Origin: Chiua virens
Taxonomy: Eukaryota; Basidiomycota; Agaricomycetes; Boletales; Boletaceae
Length of the DNA: 64,000 nucleotides
Assembly (NCBI GenBank): GCA_019787685.1
Contig: JAHNUO010000007.1
Span: 1,860,001 to 1,924,000 of the forward strand
Reading direction: 5' to 3'
Shown here: one piece after another, positions 55,219 to 64,000 of the stretch
Numbering within the stretch: position 1 is the stretch's first letter
Layout of the letters: each line of letters begins with the position of its first letter
Notes under the pieces: model-generated
What the model was told of the DNA's origin: nothing
The model's database searches: none
What the model saw: only the letters and a program-made list of their open reading frames with translations
Made by a program: the position numbers and the translations under genes

Positions 55219-56680
55219 ATGAGCCTGCCCAAAGATGCCACTCACCCGAGTTTCGAAGTGTTCTCCGAGAGTTACGTGTTCGATCCTCGTCCCCACGTTC
55301 CTTTCCGCATTAGTGCCAGGCGTTACTGGACCGCCAGCGGCGTCCCGACCTCAGACGTGGAGGGATATGGAAGCGCAATTAGCGAAACGCGACAAGACTT
55401 TATAACGCCCGTATTCGCACATGCAAATGGATTCCACAAGGAACACTGGGAACCAGTCATCCGCCGTTTGTTCGAACACCAGCGGGTTGGAGGATGCTCG
55501 TTTCAAATTCAGGACATGTGGGCCGTTGACGCGCCGAATCATGGTGACGCAGGCGTGATGAACGAGGAGGTGCTTGCATGGGGATACAGCACATGTAAGT
55601 CTTGCGATTATGCCCAAAAAGTCCACTTACATTACTCCTTATTTTGACGTCGGGTTGTGTTGCAGTTTTATGGGAAGACTATGCACGAAGCGTGCATGCA
55701 TTCCTTGCAGGGCTGGGCACTGGCGTGGATATCGACTTTTCAAAGCGCAATTTGGTAGCAGTGGGCCATTCTATGGGAGCGGTCGCAGTGTGAGTCAGTT
55801 AAAGTTCTCGACTATGCGTCGCTTATCTTTCCGATCTTATTCAAGTATGTTGTCGACAACGTTTTTTCCATTGATCAAATTCTCGTCGATGCACCTCATA
55901 GAGCCGGTCCTTTTGGGGAGTTACGCTGAAGGGTTTGGTTCACATCTGATCGACAGTGCCGCAAATAGGAGAGATGTCTGGGAAAGTGCAGACGATGCGT
56001 ATAAAGTAATGAAGAGGAGATCTACATGGCAGAAATGGGACGACCGCACCCTGAGGATATACGTTGTAAGCCCTGTCCTTGTTAGCAGATATAAATCAAA
56101 GAACTCGCCCAGGAGGATGGTCTTCGATCATTGCCAACCGTCGACTATCCAGATCAGAAAGGTGGTGTGACACTAAAGTGTACAAGGAAACAAGAGGCTG
56201 TGAGTTGACTTTTGATCTCGTGCCACAACACTATGAATTGCACCAACGCAGGCATGCTTCCGGGACTTCCGATCACCTAGTATCGCATACAGACACTTGC
56301 CTTATGTTATGAAAAAGACCCCCGTGCACATCACCTATGGAGAGATCGCGGACTTTCTGTGAGTGTTCAGGGTGTATGGGATGTCGCAAAGCAACATACT
56401 ATAAAACACACAGGCCAGCAGAATGGCACGATGATGTGCTGTACAATGCGTCGGGAGGTGTAGCGAACTTTGCAAGCGTGAATTCGATTCCGGGGGCGGG
56501 TCACCTTGTACGCGTTTCGGGATTTGGTATATCACTGTATTGTTAACTGGATGCCAACAGATGGTTCAAACGCACCCAGACGCGGTTGCGGATGTGATTT
56601 GGAAGTCACTCCTGCGAACTCACTCGAGCGGTCAAGTCAGCAATGTCAGTGCTACATTGAAAAAATGGGCAAAGCTATGA
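55219..56680 (+). CDS. Alpha/beta hydrolase, predicted peroxisomal (tandem copy 1)
   Basis: Seven exons: 55219-55594, 55666-55789, 55846-56065, 56113-56199, 56252-56358, 56414-56507, 56561-56680; 375 residues, frame intact. The fold is indicated by the N-terminal strand with FAHANGFHKEHWEPV, DAPNHGD, the nucleophile elbow GHSMG with Ser161, and the C-terminal GAGHL with the presumed catalytic His. The protein ends AKL, a peroxisomal targeting signal type 1. Related fungal hydrolases act in peroxisomes on acyl or ester substrates; the substrate here is unknown. The paralogue at 58170 shares exon lengths 124, 220, 87, 107 and 94, so the pair arose by tandem duplication. Confidence 0.88.
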
Positions 56681-58169
56681 GCCGTTCGTTGAATGAGATT
56701 ACCGTTAGCGATGCAGATATATAGGATGATATGAAATGGTGCCTTTGCCGATGCTAGAGAATCCAGAATCTAACGTTTAGTTCTTCACACTCAGATGCCA
56801 AGTTTCACTAGCTATGGTGAAATACGAGTCTTGTGTAGACTCACTGCTAGGAGCAGGTTCGTATCCCACTGGCAGTGACGTACTTCGCATGTGATTTGCT
56901 TGAGGGAGACTCCAAAACTTCAAAGTTGAACGTTCAAGTTGATGTTCGAGCTCGGATCCGAGTCGGTCGGATCTTCTAGTTGTCTTGACAATGGTTGTCC
57001 TCGCTCGTCAAGAGCTTGCCGTTCAACTTTCTTCGCTCCACCTTGAATCCTGTCCCGCCAGTTGTGTATAATTGTGGATGGGATAGTTATGTCTGGCACG
57101 GAGATCGTTATCGGACCGAATTTTGGAAGCGGTATTGCATCTGGGATCAAATAGTTATTTCGCAGGCAGAATCGCAGCCTACGCGGGAGTACGCGAGGTG
57201 GCGGCTGGCTCGGATCGGACGAGGTGAGCCCTCGTGAGGGCTGGAGACGACGACTACTGATTAGGATCCCCTGATACAGGTCGACATTTTATGTATCCTA
57301 CTTCCATCATTGTCTCTCCGGACGACTCAGATGTGTAATCTGTAGTCTTTGTCTAGACACAGTGAGCCCGGGCTTGGTTTGCTCGTGTTTATACTAATGC
57401 TCGATGCACGATCTCCAACAAGTTATATATACGCGCAACTCGGAACGAGTGCGACGACTTCCCACAACCAACAGTTTGAGTCCCCGCGTTCACGGAATCG
57501 TAAGTCACAAGCAGACTGCGGCTCAATTGGATCTTTCTCGGGAACTTGAACGGAAATGCAAGCACAGGCATGTCTCTGATTCTGCGGTATGTTACAGTTC
57601 CGCTGATGTCCGAGTCCCTGCCATGCTTCACTACAATAAATACCGGTTCCATCAGCGATTCCATTGCGATGCTCAGGCTATCCACGCCTTTTCCATCGCA
57701 AGCGTGTTCAGGTTTCACTGAGAGCTGGCTTTGCCTCATCACTTCTGATATGAATTCGCTATAAGCCTGCGATCATGACGAAGACCCCGAGTATCCGGAT
57801 AATCTCTTGATCTCCGACCAGAGCACCGCAACCTTGCTGTGTGTACAGGCCAGCATCACGAAGAGTGCGGAAATGTTACATACCCGTATCCAAGTTGTAT
57901 AAATTGTATAATATAAACACCTTCACGGTCAGTTCAGTCGCAGATTATCTTACCAATGGCCAATAAAATATTTCGCTTGTATACCCATTGCAACGTGTGT
58001 CGGGTGGAGCCGCAGGTCACAGTTAATAAAGAGGTTAAATGCTTTGCGTGATGCAGCCTACCACGTCCTGGGGCGTATACTGCTCGCACATAAAGCGTGT
58101 TGAAACTTGAATCCCCGAACGTCGATACCAAAGTACACAGATCACCTACTAGTACCCTCACCCACTACG
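56681..58169. other. Intergenic region between the hydrolase paralogues
   Basis: No gene recognised. A minus-strand stretch at 56920-57150 (PLPKFGPITISVPDITIPS) looks protein-like but is isolated. Confidence 0.35.
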
Positions 58170-59615
58170 ATGACCCAGCCCGAGAGTGCCGTTGGCTCAG
58201 GCTCGAGCTTGAAAATGTTCTCGAAGTCGTATGTGTTTGATCCTCGTCCGTGCTTGCCATTTCGAATCAGCGCCAAACGGTATTGGATGGGTTCGGACGC
58301 GGAGCAGGATGCGACCACCAATAGAGGAGACCAATTGACACTCGTATTCGCACATGCAGTTGGGTACCACAAGGAGCATTGGGAACCAGTCATCCACCGC
58401 CTATTCGAGCAACAATGGTTACCTGCCAGTGGACAACGTTCGTTTCGAGTTCAAGACATGTGGGCTCTCGACGCACCAAATCATGGTGACTCGGCCGTCC
58501 TGAATGAGGACGTGATTGCAGAGAGATACAATGGCAGGATGTGTGCGTCGTGCGTGTGCTCTGGAAGTGCATTTTCGATACTGATCGCCAACATCTTTCC
58601 AGTTTCATGCGAAGCGTATGCACGATGCGTGCATGCATTCCTCGCAGGGCTAGGTACAGGCGTGGACGTCGACTTCTCAAAGCGCACTCTAGTAGCGGTC
58701 GGTCACTCTTTAGGCGCTGCCGCACTGTAAGTCAGGTTACACCTTGAATGACGCCACTCACCCAGTCGACATTTTTCAAGCTTGCTCTCGATCCAGTATG
58801 CGTCACGGATCACCTTCGCCTCGATCCATCTCGTCGAGCCAATCGTTCTGGGCAGTTATGCCGGCGATTTCGGTTCACACCTTGCGGACGGTGCGCTGAA
58901 AAGAAGAGATACCTGGGACAGCACAGACGAGGCACATCTCACAATGAAGAGCAGACCTACATGGCGATCGTGGGATGACCGCGTCCTGAGGCTATACGTC
59001 GTCAGTCCACTTCCGAATCCCTTGTTCACAGAGCTGAATCCGAGGCCCACACAGGAGCACGGTCTCCGACCACTGCCAACATGCGCCTATCCAGACCGCA
59101 CACGCGGCGTGACGCTCAAGTGCACGACGGCCCAAGAAGCCGTGCGTGGCTTCTAACACTCACGTCCGCATCTGATCGTATCCGTCACAGGCATGTTTCC
59201 GGGACAATCGGTCGTTCACCGTCGCGTACGATCACCTGCCTCGTATCATGAAAAAGATCCCCACGCACATCACCTACGGCGAGATGGCCGACTTTTTGTG
59301 AGCGTATGGTGCACACGCCGGACACGGGTGCTGATGGTGCACCACACAGGCCAGCCGCGTGGAAACAAGACGTGCTCTACAACGTCTCGGGGAGCATCGC
59401 GAATTTCGCCAGCGCGACGGTGGTACCGGGGGCAGGCCACCTCGTACGTCTGATTGGCTCTCCCGTCTGCGTCTGTCGTATTGACGAGTACCCGACAGAT
59501 GGTGCAGACGCACCCAGAGATCATCGCAGACGTGATCGGCAAGTCACTCCTGCAAACGCACGCGCGCTCACTGGCAGGGCGCATCCACGATGCTGCGGTG
59601 ACAGCCAAGCTGTGA
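58170..59615 (+). CDS. Alpha/beta hydrolase, predicted peroxisomal (tandem copy 2)
   Basis: Seven exons: 58170-58542, 58603-58726, 58781-59000, 59055-59141, 59191-59297, 59350-59443, 59499-59615; 373 residues, frame intact. Same layout as the copy at 55219: FAHAVGYHKEHWEPVIHRLF, DAPNHGD, GHSLG with Ser160, PGAGHL, and a C-terminal AKL peroxisomal signal. Exons 2-6 have the same lengths as in the paralogue. The start was chosen by alignment with the paralogue; an in-frame ATG at 58107 would add 21 residues. More GC-rich than copy 1 (third positions mostly C/G), which suggests copy 1 has been under different mutation or weaker codon selection. Substrate unknown. Confidence 0.88.
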
Positions 59616-60551
59616 TTCTTGGCCCGGGTCTGATCCTGTAGTGATAGACATTTATATAGACATTATATATCACGACTAATTTTTCTTTCTCTCGCTGGGA
59701 TCTCAGATCGTGCGTAGAGCGCTTTGTGAATTGCTCGACTAGATATTCGTCGACGGCTGAGCGTCGCTGAAATATCGATCGAGGACTCGCACTCCTATCG
59801 GTCAACCCAGCCGCTGACAGACATGTGCGTGTCTATGAACAATCGCCCTGGCAAAGGTCGAGTCAAACATGCATTCGCCTTCTATTGCAAAAGCTGCCGG
59901 TGTAGACGCGTTGCAACGTTCGGTGATACACCGGCAGTAGACACGACGTACTAGTACTTGGACTGTGAAACGCCACTAAAATACGGCGTCTCCGCCACGA
60001 GTTCCTCGGTCTGTCGTATCGCCTCTGAGATCTGAAGCACGTGTACACTAGCATAGTGATTGAGACGTCTGCGATCCATCTGCTCAACCCCGGAACCCCA
60101 TCCCATTCGGGCGTCAATGACGCCATACACATGACAGGCCTGTCATGACGACAGGATGATCAGAAAATTGACATTGACAGGTCCGATAATATCCGGGGAC
60201 TGCAGTAACGGAACGATCCACTCCAAGCTCACGGGCATCCTTTGCAACGATTGACATACCCACACATATACATCAATGCATCATACACCAACAGAGGGAA
60301 TTAACAAAGAAAGCAAGTCGAAAAAAGTACATACGAACGGACTCAGGCAACACTAAGAATGCATGTTTTTTCTATGTGCGCACACGATATTCCCTCCATA
60401 ATTAGAATCGTGAACAAAGAAACGAGGCAAGAAAAAAAAAAGAAACACGTCTGAACAAGACCTAGGCAATAACAATAACCGTGTCTCAAAAAAGAATGAA
60501 AAAAAAGGACAACAATGACAAATGCCATGAAAAACAATCGAGGCCATGCCC
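59616..60551. other. Intergenic region between convergent genes
   Basis: Convergent 3' ends of hydrolase 2 and the copper-fist gene. An A-rich stretch at 60420-60540 fits the 3' UTR of the latter. No other gene seen. Confidence 0.5.
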
Positions 60552-62769
60552 TCACTGCGGCGGAAACTGCATCGGACTGAAGGCAGGATAACCATTGTAC
60601 TGTCCGGTCATCGAACCCAACGGACGTGTTGGCTGAGGGTGCGCAAACGCACCCGTACCTGTACTGGCGCCCGTCGAAATCATAGGGCGCGGTTGGGGCG
60701 ATCGACTACCGGGGCCCACGCTCACATTCGACGCCCCGTGTGGATGAAAGACCCCAGTCGCGTTCTAAAAATAGACAAACGTGCATCAGCGCCACCTACA
60801 AAAATAAACACGGAACGGAAGCTACGCCACGCACCGCGTTGATTGGGGACCGGCCAGACATCCGACTCGACAACGAGGACGAGGACGATGATCGGCTGGG
60901 CGCGTCGCCCATGGACATGTAATTTGGTGGATCAGGATAAAATGTTGCCGTACTTGTCCCCGGACTTGTTCGGTTTACGACGCTCGCAGTCAACCCATCT
61001 CGGACAGCCGTCATCAGCATATAGTCTGGAACACGGAGCGATCCGGTGCGTCTGGGCACCGGATTTGTGGATGACTGATCAGGGGGTTGCATGGAGTTAC
61101 AACACGTGTTGCGTTCCCCCGATACAGTATAGGCAGTTCGCGTTCCAGCGCCAGAGCCAGACCGACCGCTACACTGCTGGTCACATTCACAGCCTTGGCA
61201 GCACCCACAGCACCGCGCCGGACCAGAACAAGTGCCGCTCGGGCAGTTACACCGGCCTTGACAGCGTGCGTCCGCAGATGACGGATGCTGAACCGGGCGT
61301 GTGTGATTGAGCTGGGGTTGGGGTTGGGGAGAACTCAGATTGGAACTGATGTTTGGAGTCGGATTTGGTGGCGGAAAAGGGGCCATCGGGTTCATCGAGA
61401 GTTCATAAGGGCCGAATCCGGATGGGATTCCCTCCGTACCGGTGACAGGGACTGGAGAGATCTGTCTCAGCCACTCCTCAAATTCCCGTATTTGAGAGTC
61501 CGAGGTTGGCTCGCTGTTCGGTGGCGCGGAACTTGGTGGCAATGAGAGGATGGTACAGTCAAGACAAAACGAGCAGGATGCGGGATTGGTGCATGCTGCG
61601 TAGGCGCCACTCGGGGAAATAGGGGCATTGTTATGTTGGCTGCAACCCGGACACCGACATGAGTCGCCACAAGTGCATGCGGAGGGAAAGACGCCGGGTG
61701 CAGGCTGCCATGCAGCAAACCCTGAGGGTGTGCCTGGAAAACCATTGCGCTGCTGCGGTGGCTGGTGACGCACAGGGGAAGCACGCTTGTCACCCGTTTG
61801 AGGTATGGGTTTGGTCTCGTAGTGATCTGGCGAGTGGATGTGTTCATAGGCTCGGCCGTATGGACTGAAAAACATGTTCTCGTGAGTGTGATGACGGACT
61901 GCTGTGGCTGTGTGGAATGCTGGAAGAAGGGTCGTGGAGGGGACCATCGTTGCGGGGAGGACGGGGGAGGACAGGACGAAGTTCAGCGATGCGAGCAAGG
62001 ACGTGAGAGGAAACGTGCGGGGGAGTGTCACTCTTTAAAGCATGGGACGACAGGTCCGCATGGGAGTGGTGATGATGGGGGTGGTGCGGTTTCTCTACTT
62101 TGACATCTTGGTGGTGAACAGAGGAACGACGCCGGCCAGGAGGCTTGCGCGGCGTGCAACAGTCGCACTGTTCACCCTTGTGACATCTACAGCCGCTAGG
62201 AGACGTTTCACCTTGTGAAAAGTCAATACTGTAGATGGGGGTGGTCAAAGGATGGCGTGTCGAGCCTACCGCTATGGTCAGATTCAACTGATCCGTCAGA
62301 CACTGCGGGCAAGATAGCGATCGCTTCCAGGTCTTCAGGGAGACCGTGTGGAAACGCAGCAACAGCCGGCAGCTTGGTCGCCCCTAAGCGGGAAGAGATG
62401 AGAAAGGGAGGGAGGAGAAGAGGGGTATTGACCTTTTTTAGAGTGGGACGACTCGGAGAGAGGATGGGTGGACACGTCCTGTGCGCCACAAAGACACTTT
62501 ACATGAACTTGTTTTGTTTTACGGAGCTCTCTGCAGTGTTCGCATTGTGTGACAGGACGGCCCTTTTTCTTAATTTCGAACAAGGGACGATCGGTGTGTT
62601 TACAGGCAGAAGAACGATGACCCTTTATGCACGTTTCACTGCGGGGAGGGGTCAAGATTGGAGTTTGGGCGATAAGAGGGGGGACGTACCACGCATACTT
62701 CTTATCGCTGACGAGAACCTGTTCGAGGTGGGGGTGGGTACGATGAAGGGGGGGAGGAGGACGTACCAT
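60552..62769 (-). CDS. Copper-fist transcription factor
   Basis: Nuclear regulator of copper homeostasis of the Ace1/Mac1/Cuf1 class. Exons on minus: 62767-62769 (ATG only), 62690-62718, 62433-62638, 62270-62383, 61978-62211, 60835-61919, 60552-60764; 627 residues, phases consistent. The N-terminus MVLVSDKKYACETCIKGHRS shows the copper-fist zinc site C11, C14, C23, H25, then KKKGRP for minor-groove contact. Three further cysteine clusters, likely Cu(I)-binding, lie at ~125-136 (CRCHKGEQCDCC), ~277-288 (CTCGDSCRCPGC) and ~415-445. The rest is Pro/Ser-rich. Whether it activates uptake or detoxification genes cannot be told from sequence. The fifth exon's acceptor (CACAAG) was chosen because it restores the cysteine cluster frame. 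Confidence 0.9.
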
Positions 62770-63188
62770 TGTGAGAGGGAGATTGAGGGGGAGAGACAAG
62801 TGAGGTCGGCCGGGAAGGTGGACGGAACACCGCCCGCGACGACGAGCGATGAGCTATGAACTACAGAACATGGAGACAAGTGGCTAGAGGGTATTTAATA
62901 CCACACCGAAAAATATAAAAAAAAAGAAAAAGATGTTGTCGCAATCGGTGACAAGAAGAGTCCCTTTTACATTTGAACATCTTAAGCCACAATAACCAAA
63001 TAAATGTAAATAAGATGATGTAGTGTGACAATGTGTGACATGCGTGATTTCTGCCAAAGGATCCGAATGGTATTATTCCCATCCTAGCCTCGCCCCCACC
63101 CCATGTCACGGTCATACCGCTACTGGCTACGTCTCTTCCTGTACTGCGGTCCGATTCGCCTCGAGGTCATCTACGATAAGCCACCCTC
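62770..63188. other. Intergenic region
   Basis: Region between the copper-fist start and the ZUO1 3' end, both on the minus strand. It should hold the copper-fist promoter and ZUO1 3' UTR; no distinct site identified. Confidence 0.5.
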
Positions 63189-64000
63189 TCACGACCCCCC
63201 TCCCTCTGCCTCCGTCGCCCGCTGCTGTCTTCTCGCTTTCTTCGCTGCATTTGCCGCCGCTGCCTTGGCCTTTTTCGTCTCTGCACGCACCACCTTGTCC
63301 TCCTCTTCCTTGCGCTTCGCTTCCTCCTCCGCCTTGCGTTTTTCTTCTTCCGCCTTCACTTTCGCCTCCGCTGCGGAAAGCCCCGATTTGTTCTTCTTTT
63401 TCGCTTCACGCGCCTCCTTTTCCTCCTGCTTGATCCTCTTGATGCGCGGATCCAGACTCAGAGTGAGATCGACCAGGCTACGCAGCCTCGCCGTGTCCTC
63501 CTTCTTTCGTCGCGCCCGCTCCGTTTTGTTCTTCTTCTCCGTGTACCGTTTATCATCACGACTGTATCCCGTCTGTTAACCTCTGACCATCACCTATCAG
63601 GAGAGACGCCAAATCGACCACCAACCTGTCGCTGCCTTCGTTCACCTCCTTGTCCAAGTATTCGAACGACCGCCAACTATCAAAGTTGTACCAAAAGTCG
63701 TAAAAACCTTCCACCGTTTCCTTGGGGTCATCAAACGACCCCAACAACGGCACCGGCGTATTCTTGCTAAATCGGGCCTCCATTTCGTACACCGGTGCCC
63801 ACATCTTGAAAAAGAATTCCACGTCATTCGCTTTCGCCCCCTTGAAATCCGCCGCCGTCGGTGCCTCCTCTTCCAGTGTGAGGTAGTCCGGATCAACAGA
63901 GTCAAACTGTCGGCGTCGTTCAACATGCGTGAGCACCTCGTGTGCTTTTTGAATACATTTGAAAAAGGCATCGTCGTTGGTCGTATGCGACAGTCCGGCC
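63189..64000 (-). CDS. ZUO1: Zuotin, ribosome-associated J protein (3' part)
   Basis: J-domain partner of Ssz1 in the ribosome-associated complex, which stimulates the Hsp70 Ssb at the peptide exit tunnel. The 5' part, with the HPD motif, lies beyond the window end. Exon 63626-64000 carries the end of the J domain (KCIQKAHEVLTHVERRRQFDS) and the zuotin homology domain (NDVEFFFKMWAPVYEMEARF, PVPLLGSFDDPKETVEGFYD, FWYNFDSWRSFEYLDKE). A 64 bp intron (63562-63625) follows. The last exon, 63189-63561, begins SRDDKRYTEKKNKTERARRK and becomes a long Lys/Glu/Ala-rich charged helix, ending GGGS. No clear C-terminal four-helix bundle follows the charged region, so a further exon cannot be excluded. Confidence 0.9.

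Noticed and set aside
56920..57150. Minus-strand 76-codon protein-like stretch between the hydrolases
   Set aside because: Isolated, with no splice-compatible neighbours or recognised family; too weak to call a gene.
63035..63579. Plus-strand ORFs of 132 and 158 codons opposite ZUO1
   Set aside because: They are antisense shadows of the Lys/Glu/Ala-rich zuotin tail, low in complexity and dominated by Ser/Pro/Phe.
1..64000. CRISPR arrays, bacterial operons, rRNA or tRNA genes
   Set aside because: The window is eukaryotic. No regularly spaced short repeats were seen, and reading intergenic regions by eye revealed no convincing tRNA cloverleaf; a dedicated tRNA scan was not possible.

Overview
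This window looks like genomic DNA of a mushroom-forming basidiomycete (Agaricomycetes). The evidence is genes with many 50-70 bp GT-AG introns, Plavaka-type transposase remnants, DUF6698-like and basidiomycete LRR-type genes, and a copper-fist regulator. About 47 kb on the left is a nested transposon graveyard. The right 13 kb is a compact, apparently intact gene block.

Positions 1-22266 are dominated by one Ty3/gypsy chromovirus family (430 bp LTR, 5 bp target duplications). There is a truncated copy at 1-2821. A second full-length copy was split by a balanced 6.5 kb inversion, with breakpoints at 3463/3464 and 9958/9959. A young complete copy lies at 15016-21870 (LTRs 428/430 identical, target duplication CTATC). 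The family encodes two conserved ORFs upstream of gag: a proline-rich acidic protein and a small membrane protein. The first ~900 nt of its predicted transcript contain no ATG. It carries an 11-nt match of the Tf1/sushi self-priming type. A second LTR family (591 bp) occurs as solo LTRs and fragments.

Positions 22267-34294 hold one decayed Plavaka transposase gene on the minus strand. It is split into three collinear pieces by a gypsy solo LTR and by a 7.4 kb gag-only LTR element ('family C'), which itself contains a Tc1/mariner element and two solo LTRs. Positions 35322-46603 hold three further decayed minus-strand genes that look like Plavaka cargo. One of them is split by a second, young family C element (36177-41116). 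A dispersed ~100-190 bp repeat recurs near the 5' ends of these genes. Nonsense codons in the decayed genes are mostly CGA to TGA, consistent with CpG deamination.

Positions 47304-64000 hold an LRR-like gene, a DUF6698-like gene, LCB2 (serine palmitoyltransferase subunit 2), a tandem pair of alpha/beta hydrolases both ending in the peroxisomal signal AKL, a seven-exon copper-fist transcription factor, and the 3' portion of a zuotin (ZUO1) gene cut by the window edge. Exon boundaries were inferred by hand from splice motifs, reading phase and paralogue comparison. Family names come from recognised motifs, not from a database search.
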